Shown here piece after piece: positions 1 through 7,018 of a stretch of 15,003 nt of DNA; the stretch's first letter is position 1, and each line of letters opens with the position of its first letter. The notes under the pieces are model-generated. The model was given only the letters and a program-made list of their open reading frames with translations. It ran no database searches and was not told the DNA's origin. Position numbers and translations under genes: made by a program. Origin of the DNA: CAWHMN01 sp051001135 (GTDB lineage Bacteria > Acidobacteriota > Terriglobia > Terriglobales > Acidobacteriaceae); the NCBI GenBank assembly GCA_051001135.1, contig JBPCNO010000032.1, positions 1 to 15,003 of the forward strand. The letters run 5' to 3'.

Positions 1-2186
1 TTGATCGCGATTACCGGGCCGGCGGGCTTAGCGAATTTGAACACGCCGCGACCGGAGGCGGCGGCGCACAACACGCCAGCGGTTTGGTTCAGGACGAGAT
101 CGGATACGGTCACGCGTGGGAAGTGAATGTCGTCGAGCACGGACCATGACAAGCCGGTGTCCACCGAGCGCAATACGCCAAGATCGGTTCCAATGTAAAT
201 GGTCGTTGGAACGTCGCTTCCATCTAGCGCGATTGCATTGCACGGCAGATCAAGCGGTGCAAGCGGTGTTCCGACCTGAGGCGAAATATCGGTCCAGGAC
301 GATCCACCGATGGTTGTGCGAAAGACATGTCCTGCCTGCCCTGGTCCAGCGCCGTTAAAGCCGCCGAGCACCACATAGATGACCGTGGGATCGATCGGAT
401 CGAAGAGCGCTCGGGCCACGTTGCGGCTCGGAAGGTTGCGAGTAATATTTGCGAACGTGACTGTGGCCGCCAGCGCATTGGTGGTTACAGATACCTGAGT
501 ACCCACCGCAATGACGACATTGTTGCCATTGGCGGCGGCTACATCTATGTCGCCGGTTCCGGGGAAGGCGGACAAGATGCGCCAGGTACTGCCGCCGTCC
601 TGGCTCTGCCAGAGATTCTGATTGCCGCTGACATAGACATGACCAGCATTGGTCGGGTCGGTAGTGATAGGAAAGACGCCGCAATTCTGATCGGTTGTCG
701 TGCCCCAGGGCGTGATGTCCTGGGATGAGGGTACGGTGCTCGGCAAATCCGTTCCATCGGCGGTGGAAACAAAGACGCGCGTGCAGGGAGCCGGCCAAAA
801 GCCGCTCGTACCGTAAAGCCGGCCCGCGGTCACGCCATCGTAAGCCACGTCAAAGCCATCGCCGCCCTGGGGACTGTTCCAGAGCGGGCTCGCGACTCCC
901 GAGGTTGTCTGCAGGCCGTTGTCTTGCGCGGAGCCGACGACAACGCTCGCTATGGCGTCGGGCCGAACGTCGATGTTGAAGAAAAGGCCGGTCTGCAGGC
1001 CTCCGGAGTTAAGCGAGGTCCAGGTTGCCCCGCCATCGACGGAGGTATCGATGCCGCCGTCATTTCCGCAGAAAACGATGGACGGGGTGGGGCTGGTCTG
1101 GGGTACAAAGGCCCACGCATGTGTATCCGCGTGAAGTACGTTCAGCGTCGAGAAACTCGTCCCCGAATTGGTGGACTTCTTCTGCCCAACTACGCCGAAA
1201 TAGATGATGTCGGCGACCCCGTCACCGGGAGAAGCTGGATCGACAGCCATGTGGAAGCTGTAGCCACCCTGTGACCCCGTCGGCATGCCGGTCGCCGTCT
1301 GCTGGGTCCACGTTCCGCCTTGATCGGTGCTGAGGAAGACGCCGACCGGATCGTTGGCGCCACCCGTGCCCTGGAGGGTGACATAGAGCACCTGAACACC
1401 ACCCGGATTGGGTGGCGATGTCGGCGGGGGGATGGCAATGATGACCTTGCCGAAGCCTTTCGGCGACGGGCCAATCGCCGCTGACACAACCGGCGTGGCT
1501 CCGCTGAGGATCTGTGTCCAGTTCTGTCCGCCATCGGTGGACTGGAAAGCACCGCGGAACGCAATACCGGCGTACAGGATGCGCGATCCGGCCGGTGACG
1601 ACGGATCGAGCACCAGCGAACGCGCATCGCCGGAGCCATTCGCGCCAGCCGTCCAATTCTGTCCGCGGTCGGTGGAACGAAAGACCCCGCTTGAGGAAGC
1701 AAGATACAGCGTGTTGCTATTTGCCGGATCAACGATTACGACGTTGATCTCCTGGCCAACAAAGTTGATGGCATTGCCCGTATTCCCCGCAGGAAACAAG
1801 GACCCCAACTGAATCCAGCTATTGCCGCCGTCCGTCGACTGAAATAGTCCTTGCGATGAATCCGGCAACCCAAAGATGCCGGTGTTGCCAGTCCCCAACA
1901 TGACTCGCTGGCTGGTTCCGGCATAGATGATGTCAGTATTGTTTGGATCGATTGCCACCCCGCCGGGCTCTCCGATGCCAAGCGCCAGTTGCCGGTCAAA
2001 GAGCGGCGTCCAGTTCGTTCCCCCGTCGCGCGAGCGCCAGACGCCACCGGCCGCGGTGCCAATGTAGATCACGTTCGAATTGAACGGGTTGATCGCGATG
2101 GCGGTTACCAAGCCGTTGTCCAGCGTGCCGCCTTCGGAAATGGGACTGGGGCCGATCGGAGTCCAAACCGTTCCATTCAGGCTCAT
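1..2186 (-). CDS. Asp-box (BNR/sortilin-like) beta-propeller protein, C-terminus cut by window edge
   Basis: An uninterrupted frame of 728 codons runs from ATG at 2186 to the left edge with no stop, so the C-terminus lies outside the window. Canonical Asp-boxes (S-x-D-x-G-x-x-W) fall near residues 52, 117, 171, 216, 286, 382, 528 and 674, with a degenerate one near 624. This is typical of sialidase/VPS10-type multi-bladed propellers. Each box is preceded by blade strands of the type 'DPxNxxxxYxG'. The start is strongly supported: AAGGAG lies 8 nt upstream, inside the preceding gene, whose TGA overlaps this ATG as ATGA. No signal peptide or transmembrane segment is visible at the N-terminus (MSLNGTVWTPIGPSPI), which is unusual because most large Asp-box proteins are exported. 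No catalytic sialidase signature (FRIP motif, arginine triad) is evident, so enzymatic activity should not be assumed. Function unknown; a binding or scaffold role is an inference. Confidence 0.9.
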   Translation of the reverse strand, partial: MSLNGTVWTPIGPSPISEGGTLDNGLVTAIAINPFNSNVIYIGTAAGGVWRSRDGGTNWTPLFDRQLALGIGEPGGVAIDPNNTDIIYAGTSQRVMLGTGNTGIFGLPDSSQGLFQSTDGGNSWIQLGSLFPAGNTGNAINFVGQEINVVIVDPANSNTLYLASSSGVFRSTDRGQNWTAGANGSGDARSLVLDPSSPAGSRILYAGIAFRGAFQSTDGGQNWTQILSGATPVVSAAIGPSPKGFGKVIIAIPPPTSPPNPGGVQVLYVTLQGTGGANDPVGVFLSTDQGGTWTQQTATGMPTGSQGGYSFHMAVDPASPGDGVADIIYFGVVGQKKSTNSGTSFSTLNVLHADTHAWAFVPQTSPTPSIVFCGNDGGIDTSVDGGATWTSLNSGGLQTGLFFNIDVRPDAIASVVVGSAQDNGLQTTSGVASPLWNSPQGGDGFDVAYDGVTAGRLYGTSGFWPAPCTRVFVSTADGTDLPSTVPSSQDITPWGTTTDQNCGVFPITTDPTNAGHVYVSGNQNLWQSQDGGSTWRILSAFPGTGDIDVAAANGNNVVIAVGTQVSVTTNALAATVTFANITRNLPSRNVARALFDPIDPTVIYVVLGGFNGAGPGQAGHVFRTTIGGSSWTDISPQVGTPLAPLDLPCNAIALDGSDVPTTIYIGTDLGVLRSVDTGLSWSVLDDIHFPRVTVSDLVLNQTAGVLCAAASGRGVFKFAKPAGPVIAI

Positions 2187-2527
2187 GGCTGGCGCTCCTT
2201 CTCGCGCATGCCATTGGGTGGTATCTGCGGCAACTGGCTCGAGTCATCAACGGGAGGACCGTCCGGAATGGTGCCGAGATCGGCTGGCGCAGTCACAACC
2301 GATCCGGGCAACTGACGCCATTGCTTTAGAGCGCGGGCATACGCTTGCGGTGTGGGAGGAGCGCTTCCCTGCCACCGCCGCGCCAGATACTCAAGATAAA
2401 CCGCTCTCTCTCGTCCATAACCGGTGCCGTGTGGCCGGCCCCGACGCTCGTGTTCGTGTTCCTCATGCTCTTGTTTTTCGTGCTCGCGCTTCTCGCGCTC
2501 GCGGCCTTCCTGCTCGCGCTTACTCAT
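2183..2527 (-). CDS. Small, highly charged protein of unknown function, coupled to the Asp-box propeller
   Basis: This is a 114-residue protein that I do not recognise. Residues 1-33 consist almost wholly of Glu, Arg, Lys, His and Gln (for example KREHEKQEHEEHEHERR) and probably form a charged helix or disordered tail. Residues about 36-75 look folded (YGRERAVYLEYLARRW, then AYARALKQWRQLPG). The rest is Pro-rich and acidic, ending in REKERQP. There is no signal peptide or membrane segment. The start is supported by GGAGGG 3 nt before ATG. The TGA overlaps the ATG of the downstream propeller gene, and the codons of its last residues carry that gene's Shine-Dalgarno, which is evidence that this frame is really translated. 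Function unknown; a partner or chaperone of the propeller is a guess from coupling alone. The low-complexity DNA gives a spurious hydrophobic frame on the other strand. Confidence 0.75.
   Translation of the reverse strand: MSKREQEGREREKREHEKQEHEEHEHERRGRPHGTGYGRERAVYLEYLARRWQGSAPPTPQAYARALKQWRQLPGSVVTAPADLGTIPDGPPVDDSSQLPQIPPNGMREKERQP
2195..2200 (-). promoter_or_regulatory. Ribosome binding site of the Asp-box propeller gene inside the small gene
   Basis: AAGGAG on the minus strand lies 8 nt before the ATG at 2186, within the last codons of the upstream small gene. A perfect Shine-Dalgarno plus the ATGA overlap fixes the start and indicates translational coupling. Confidence 0.8.
2429..2527 (-). 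repeat. Low-complexity tract encoding a Glu/Arg/His/Lys-rich N-terminus
   Basis: The plus strand is an imperfect run of gctcgcg/cttctcgcg/ttcgtg units. On the minus strand it reads as GAG/CGC/AAG/CAC codons and supplies the charged first 33 residues of the small protein. Such tracts often expand and contract by slippage, so length variation among relatives would be expected. Confidence 0.6.
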
Positions 2528-2539
2528 AAACCCTCCGGC

Positions 2540-2560
2540 CGTTCAGAGGAGTTCTGAACG
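2540..2560 (-). promoter_or_regulatory. 8-bp inverted repeat just upstream of the small gene's ribosome binding site
   Basis: CGTTCAGA and TCTGAACG form perfect 8-bp arms around a 5-nt spacer. The element ends only 4 bp before the GGAGGG of the 114-aa gene. It could be an operator or a leader hairpin acting on translation of the small-protein/propeller pair. There is no T-run, so it is not an intrinsic terminator. Confidence 0.45.
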
Positions 2561-2872
2561 TGCTGATTCATCCCGGGGTCGAGTACGGTTTCCCAGGCGG
2601 GAAGACCCGTTCTTCTTGCTGGCTGATGACTATGCGCGCCTTCAACTTGGAACGCAAGTTATTTCTTCTCTCAACTCGGAGCTTTACGGGAGCAAATGAC
2701 TCTGAGCAGGAAGGCGCACAGACTCGGGGCGCAAACCCGCAATCGGTAGCGGCACGAGGGGCATTTTCAGAAACTCCGTGTCGCCAATACTGACGATCAA
2801 CTTACGCTGTGCTTCGACGATCACTCGTGATGACATGCCGCATGTGACGTGAACGGATCAGCCCTATTCACG
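2561..2872. other. Noncoding gap between the pncB remnant and the small gene
   Basis: About 310 bp with no convincing gene. The open frames here lack a Shine-Dalgarno and look compositionally random. I see no tRNA-like fold and no clear sigma-70 promoter. On the plus strand there are two copies of a short gacgatca motif (near 2793 and 2817) and a small acatg-ccg-catgt hairpin near 2833-2845. The promoter of the small-protein/propeller pair should lie here, but I cannot place it. Confidence 0.5.
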
Positions 2873-2886
2873 ACGAGTGCACTCGT
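2873..2886. repeat. 14-bp perfect palindrome directly after the pncB remnant stop codon
   Basis: ACGAGTGCACTCGT is a perfect palindrome that abuts the TAA of the pncB remnant on the minus strand. It has no spacer and no T-run, so it is a poor terminator. A dimeric regulator site or chance is possible. A related CGAGTG half-motif recurs on the minus strand near 2822-2829. Confidence 0.35.
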
Positions 2887-3141
2887 TTAGACGAAGACAG
2901 GCAGGTTGGCCATACCGGCGGTGCCGAAGACCTTCCGGTAACGCTCGATCTCGGTTTCAGGGCCCGTTGCCTTGTTGTAGTTGTCGGAGAGCTTGACGGC
3001 CGGACGTCCGTTGGCGCTCATCAGCTTGCATACCAGGTTGATGGGATCGAATGCATGGCCGCCATTGGGATGGCAACCGCGAAAGTCATTGGTCAGCAGC
3101 GTACCCCAGCCTGCGCTGAATCGGATGCGCCGATTGTATGT
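2887..3141 (-). pseudogene. pncB: Remnant or readthrough C-terminal segment of nicotinate phosphoribosyltransferase
   Basis: Directly after the TGA that ends the pncB frame, the same frame stays open for 84 codons to a TAA. It encodes sequence clearly homologous to the end of NAPRTases. FSAGWGTLLTNDF matches the conserved FGIGTxLTxD phosphate-binding loop region of E. coli PncB, and LVCKLMSANGRPAVKLSDN matches its IKLVECNGKPVAKLSD. There is no frameshift: one codon (TGA at 3144-3142) separates the two parts. With readthrough the protein would be 461 residues. The simplest explanation is a nonsense change (for example CGA to TGA) or a sequence error. Recoding is an alternative. The segment has no start codon or ribosome site of its own that I can see. 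Confidence 0.85.
3119..3135 (-). other. 6-bp hairpin 6 nt downstream of the in-frame TGA in pncB
   Basis: On the minus strand AATCGG-CGCAT-CCGATT gives perfect 6-bp arms and a 5-nt loop, beginning 6 nt after the TGA. The position is compatible with a readthrough-stimulating structure. The loop lacks the GGU-type features of the E. coli fdhF SECIS, and the stem is modest. It may be coincidental. Confidence 0.35.
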
Positions 3142-4272
3142 TCACTTGCTCCGGTCGAAGAAATCGGCAGCACTGCGAAGGTCCTCCGGTTTGGTGCCAC
3201 CAACCGGCGTTCCTCCGAAGTAGGCGTGCAGCCCCAGGATCGCATCGACATCGAGTGCGTCTGAGGCGATGATTAGCTTGTGCCGCGGATCCCTCCCTCG
3301 TTCCCGGAGCCATGCGATGTATTCGTCACCCGCGAGATAGGGGTCTTTGCTGTCGATACGTTGGCCAGTCCAGTCCGCAACCCAGTCGGGCGCTCCTGCC
3401 AGAAACTGCGTTGTGCCAAAGGTGTCGGGCAGCATGATGAGCAGCGCTCCTGCATATGTGTTTTGCCACAGCTCGAGAACACGATACTGCGACGGATTCA
3501 GCTCTTCATCATCCCTAGCTATCGCCGCAAGAGCCATAGGCAGCTCATGCGCGTTGGTACCGATCGCCTCCAGGTCATGCTTATACGCAAGGTAGATGTT
3601 CGATGTGCCGGAGAAGGCCTCGCCGAGCGCTGTGCTCATGACTTCCACCACATATTCCTGCCAGAGGAAGCTGTGCCGCCGCCGCGTTCCAAAGTCCGCA
3701 ATCTTCAGCTCCGGAACGCCCCGCAGCCGCTCAATCTTGCTCCAGAGCCTGGTCTTGGCGCGAGCATACAAGATGTCGAGTTCGAATTCGCTGAGTTGCT
3801 TCAGCGCCGCCCTGGTCCGGAGCTCATCGATGGTGGAGAGTGCATAGACCTCCCACATGGTCGTTTCGATCCACAGGCCATCGAAGGTCAATTGGAGCTG
3901 CCCATCGTCGATAGACAGCCGGTACTCTGAAAGGCGGAAGTCGCGCTCCAGCCATTCAAGAAATACGGGCTCGAAGATACCTCGGCGGCCGTAGAAGGTA
4001 TTACCGGCGAGCCAGATGAGCTCAGACTTCGAGAACCGCAAGCTACGCGTATGTTCAAGATGTTCGATCAAGACTTCTGGCGCGATGATATCCGCCAGGC
4101 GCACGGAGGGAGAGCGATTGATCAGCGAAAACGATGCGCGCGTCTTCGGAAAATGCTTCCAGATAAACTGCAGCATGAGCAGCTTGTAAAAGTCCGTATC
4201 GAGAAGCGATCGGGTGACCGGGTCCAATTCCCAGTTGTGATTGTGCGCCCGCTCCGCGAAATTCACGATCAT
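3142..4272 (-). CDS. pncB: Nicotinate phosphoribosyltransferase, ended early by an in-frame TGA
   Basis: The 376-residue product belongs to the NAPRTase family, which converts nicotinate plus PRPP (with ATP) to nicotinate mononucleotide in NAD salvage. Visible family motifs are SLLDTDFYKLLMLQ (22-35), ADFGTRRRHSFLWQE (192-206), GTSNIYLA (222-229), GTNAHEL with the conserved His at 242 (the E. coli GTQAHEW equivalent), RIDSKDP (305-311, usually RxDSGDP) and IIASDALDVDA (334-344). The ATG has AGAGGGA about 8 nt upstream. The frame stops just before the conserved FGxGTxLTND loop that binds phosphate, and the missing 84 residues are present in frame beyond the TGA. The truncated product would probably be inactive unless the TGA is read through. 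Alternatives are a recent pseudogene or a base error. Confidence 0.93.
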   Translation of the reverse strand: MIVNFAERAHNHNWELDPVTRSLLDTDFYKLLMLQFIWKHFPKTRASFSLINRSPSVRLADIIAPEVLIEHLEHTRSLRFSKSELIWLAGNTFYGRRGIFEPVFLEWLERDFRLSEYRLSIDDGQLQLTFDGLWIETTMWEVYALSTIDELRTRAALKQLSEFELDILYARAKTRLWSKIERLRGVPELKIADFGTRRRHSFLWQEYVVEVMSTALGEAFSGTSNIYLAYKHDLEAIGTNAHELPMALAAIARDDEELNPSQYRVLELWQNTYAGALLIMLPDTFGTTQFLAGAPDWVADWTGQRIDSKDPYLAGDEYIAWLRERGRDPRHKLIIASDALDVDAILGLHAYFGGTPVGGTKPEDLRSAADFFDRSK

Positions 4273-4294
4273 CTCTGTCGATCCCTCTACAACA

Positions 4295-4322
4295 ACTCTA
4301 AAGCCGAGATGTTGCGACGCAA
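4295..4322 (-). promoter_or_regulatory. Candidate sigma-70 promoter of pncB
   Basis: TTGCGT (minus strand, 4322-4317) and TAGAGT (4300-4295) are separated by 16 bp, about 22 bp upstream of the pncB start. The -35 box overlaps the T-run of the preceding terminator. The match is moderate, so this is tentative. Confidence 0.3.
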
Positions 4323-4353
4323 AAATGAAGGCCAGCGGCGGGCGCTGGCCTTC
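4321..4353 (-). terminator. Intrinsic terminator after the YncE-like gene
   Basis: GAAGGCCAGCG and CGCTGGCCTTC form perfect 11-bp GC-rich arms around a 5-nt loop (4327-4353). They are followed on the minus strand by A and then five T. The element lies 47 bp past the stop of the YncE-like gene and is a textbook rho-independent terminator. It separates the regulator/kinase/propeller transcript from pncB. Confidence 0.9.
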
Positions 4354-4399
4354 TGGTCCATCCGAAGCTCAGATTCGAAACTCGGAGTCGAGCCTGGTG

Positions 4400-5458
4400 T
4401 TATTTGCTGCCGACCACCAGTACCACAAAGCTCCCTGGCACGATGGACGGCCGCGGATGCGGCTTGTCCGCGGTTGGGGCGGGACGCGGGCCGAATTCCG
4501 CAGTCGTGAGATAGATGCGGCCGGTGCCTGGGTCGAGCGCCATGGTACGCGCGCCCTTCTGCGTATCCAACGTTTGCACGACAGCAAAGGAATCCGGTGA
4601 CTTCTCCTTCACCACCGTGAGCGTTCCATCCCCATTCGAAGAGAAGGTCAACCCATTTTTCGCATCGAATGCGGCCGCATCGGGACCCTCCCCGATCTCA
4701 GGCGTCGCGATGACCTTGCCGGTATCCGCGTTTACGACCGCCATGTGCTTGCCATCGCAGACAGAGAAGAGCCGGCGGTGCGTCATATCCATGGCCAGGC
4801 CGGAAGGCGATTCGAGAGGACTGAGCGACCATGTCGCCGTCGGCTTTCTGCTCTTGGCATCCAGGCGAACAATCTCGTTTTTGTCCTCGATGTTTACGAA
4901 GACTGTCCCTTTGCCATCCGCCACCGGGAACTCGGGTTTGCCGGGCAGGTCGACCGTACCGGCAACTTTATTCTGCGCGGCGTCAATGACGGTGGCGTTG
5001 TTGCTGCGGCCATTGAATGCCCAAACAGTAGCGGTGACCGGTTCGTACAGAATGCCATCCGGGTTAGTGCCGGCGGGAATCGATGTCACCACCTGGCGCG
5101 AGTGCCGGTCGAAGACAACGACTGCGTTGGCCGCTCCGTCACTGATGTAGCCATACTTCCCTGCCTTGTCGAAGGCCACGCCATGGGTGCCTTTCAATCC
5201 GGTGATCGAACCGATCGACTTACCGGATTGAGTATCGATGACCTCGACGCGAGTGCCGTGCGTGACGTAGAGCGCATGTGTCTGCGGGTCGACGGCCAGG
5301 TAGTCCCACCCACCTTCGCCCCCAATCTTCCAGTGGTCTTTCACCTGATAATTGCTGCTTTGTGCGCCCGCGGAGAGGACCGGTAGGGAGAGAAATGCAA
5401 TGAGCGCAGCGCCCGCCACGGCGCGCCTGCACAGCCTGGGACGTATACATGGGTGCAT
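4400..5458 (-). CDS. Secreted YncE-like seven-bladed beta-propeller protein
   Basis: About 352 residues from ATG at 5458. This start is preferred over an in-frame GTG at 5521 because TGGAG lies about 8 nt upstream and it places a clean signal peptide at the N-terminus (RRAVAGAALIAFLSLP, then cleavage near SAGAQ). Seven blade repeats of the 'xxDxxxxxxYVT' kind can be counted (DPQTHALYVTH, AFDKAGKYGYISD, YEPVTATVWAFN, VADGKGTVFVNI, AMDMTHRRLFSVC, AFDAKNGLTFSSN, ALDPGTGRIYLTT). This matches the YncE/NHL-type propeller family of periplasmic proteins. Ligand and role are unknown. The gene lies 126 bp after the histidine kinase on the same strand and ends at a strong terminator, so it is probably the last gene of that operon and may be a target or accessory of the two-component system. 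No catalytic residues can be assigned. Confidence 0.88.
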   Translation of the reverse strand: MHPCIRPRLCRRAVAGAALIAFLSLPVLSAGAQSSNYQVKDHWKIGGEGGWDYLAVDPQTHALYVTHGTRVEVIDTQSGKSIGSITGLKGTHGVAFDKAGKYGYISDGAANAVVVFDRHSRQVVTSIPAGTNPDGILYEPVTATVWAFNGRSNNATVIDAAQNKVAGTVDLPGKPEFPVADGKGTVFVNIEDKNEIVRLDAKSRKPTATWSLSPLESPSGLAMDMTHRRLFSVCDGKHMAVVNADTGKVIATPEIGEGPDAAAFDAKNGLTFSSNGDGTLTVVKEKSPDSFAVVQTLDTQKGARTMALDPGTGRIYLTTAEFGPRPAPTADKPHPRPSIVPGSFVVLVVGSK

Positions 5459-5584
5459 CAATGGACTCCATTCCAGAGACAAACTTGAGAGCGCCTGCGT
5501 GCTTCCTTCGCAGTCTTGCACAGCTTGCTGAATACACGCTGAAGAAGTGGCGCATCGCAGGCACGCAGTGTCGTGATACTTCTA

Positions 5585-7018
5585 CTACTCTCGCGGCAGA
5601 GCGGCATGCAGCGCAAGCGGAATGCGAAATGCGACGGTCGTCCCCTGGCCGGGCACGCTCGCGATCGTGATCTCCCCGTGCGCTTTTTCTACAATGGCGC
5701 GGCAGATCGCCAGACCAAGTCCGGTACCGCCGGTGCCCCGCGCACGCGAGGGGTCCCCACGATAGAAGCGCTCAAAGACATGCGGCAGGTCCGTGGCTTC
5801 GATACCGTCTCCACGATCTTCCATGCAGCACGTGGCGAACCCTGAGGCGTCGTCCGTCAGCGAGATCGTGACCGCCGAATCTGCGCCGCTGTGCTGCAGC
5901 GCGTTCATCAGAATGTTGGAGCAGAGCAGGCCACATTCGGAGGGCGTAAGCGAAACGCACAAGCACGCGGGCGCGGAAAGAAAGACAGGCACGGAGCGCA
6001 GCGCTGCGACCGGCCGAAACTGCTCCATGATCTCTCGCACGCATAGGACCATATTGGTCTGAGCAAGAGCCTCGTCCGGCGAGTCAAGTTGAGCATTCTC
6101 CAGACGCGCGAGCATCAGCATATCGCCGACCAACTCTTCCAACCGTATGCAGTCGGTCTCACATCGCTCCAAGCCTGCCTGATATTCGACGACGGACCGA
6201 GGTTTGAGATTGAGCAACTGCAGTGACGACTTCACGACCGTGACAGCCGTCTTCAACTCATGCGCAGCATCGCTCACGAACTGACGCTGCTGCCGGAAGG
6301 AGCGCTCCAGCCGGTGCAGCAGAGTTTCGAGTGTAGTCACGAGTGGCGCAAGTTCCCGCACGGAGCGAGCCTGCTCCGGTGGCCGGAAGTTCCACGAAAG
6401 CGCCGACACGCCGGACGCCTCGGCAGCTAATTGGCGAATGGGGGCCATGCTGCGATGCAGCAGCCATGTCATGGCAATGCCTGTAACGACCAGCACCAGC
6501 AGATTCGCGACCGCAAAGAACTCAACCGCGCCCATCACAGCCTGCCAGACCCGACGGGTTGGAGATCCGTAGATGATGACGACGTGCCGGGGAACGCCGC
6601 TGCCCGACTCTTCCGGATCGACGATGCGCAATCCCTGAAGCCGGATACAACGGTATCGATTCCCTCGCGCTGTCAGCGTGATGAATCCCCTTTTTGCCTG
6701 GTCAAAGACCTTTTCCGGAGGCCCGTCCCAGTTGGAAGAGCGCCCGAGCAGCCGATTATTGCCGTCGCGCACCTCGTATACATCTTCTGACGGCAGATCG
6801 AGGCCCGATGAGGCCAGCAGGACGTTGTCCCCGACGTCTTCGGCATCCTGTACCGCACCGAGCACGGAGTCCGCACGTCCGCGCAGCAGGATATCGAATG
6901 ACTGAAAATGCGCGTGCCGCTCATACAACAGCGCCATGCCGGTGACACAGAGCGCGGAGAGCAGCTCCACCAGCAGCACCACCGTCACCACTCTGCGGGT
7001 TATGGAATAGGGCTTCAC
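5585..7018 (-). CDS. Membrane sensor histidine kinase, two-component system
   Basis: A 477-residue kinase starting at GTG 7018, which overlaps the regulator's TGA as GTGA, so the two are translationally coupled. It has two membrane segments (about 9-31 and 161-188) around a periplasmic sensor of about 130 residues, then a HAMP-like linker. The dimerisation domain has the H-box SDAAHELKTAVT with phospho-accepting His253. The ATPase domain has an N-box (NILMNALQHS, Asn368/Asn372), G1 (DRGDGI, 401-406), F-box (FERFYRGD) and G2 (GTGGTGLGLAI). All catalytic motifs are intact. The layout resembles QseC/CusS-type kinases paired with OmpR-type regulators. The signal sensed cannot be told from sequence. 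Confidence 0.95.
   Translation of the reverse strand: MKPYSITRRVVTVVLLVELLSALCVTGMALLYERHAHFQSFDILLRGRADSVLGAVQDAEDVGDNVLLASSGLDLPSEDVYEVRDGNNRLLGRSSNWDGPPEKVFDQAKRGFITLTARGNRYRCIRLQGLRIVDPEESGSGVPRHVVIIYGSPTRRVWQAVMGAVEFFAVANLLVLVVTGIAMTWLLHRSMAPIRQLAAEASGVSALSWNFRPPEQARSVRELAPLVTTLETLLHRLERSFRQQRQFVSDAAHELKTAVTVVKSSLQLLNLKPRSVVEYQAGLERCETDCIRLEELVGDMLMLARLENAQLDSPDEALAQTNMVLCVREIMEQFRPVAALRSVPVFLSAPACLCVSLTPSECGLLCSNILMNALQHSGADSAVTISLTDDASGFATCCMEDRGDGIEATDLPHVFERFYRGDPSRARGTGGTGLGLAICRAIVEKAHGEITIASVPGQGTTVAFRIPLALHAALPRE

Noticed and set aside
2345..2557. Plus-strand frame encoding a strongly hydrophobic 'membrane' peptide (LVFVFLMLLFFVLALLAL...)
   Set aside because: It is the antisense of the low-complexity Glu/Arg/His-rich tract of the minus-strand small gene; it has no ribosome site, and the minus-strand frame is supported by coupling.
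3142..3144. Selenocysteine codon in pncB
   Set aside because: No selenoprotein NAPRTase is known to me and the downstream hairpin lacks SECIS loop features; a nonsense change or sequence error is simpler.
3280..3930. 216-codon plus-strand frame opposite pncB
   Set aside because: It is an antisense shadow; the minus strand has full NAPRTase homology.
5495..5568. 8-bp inverted repeat (CTGCGTGC/GCACGCAG) about 58 nt apart upstream of the YncE-like gene
   Set aside because: The long spacing and GC-rich background make chance likely, and nothing else supports a regulatory role.
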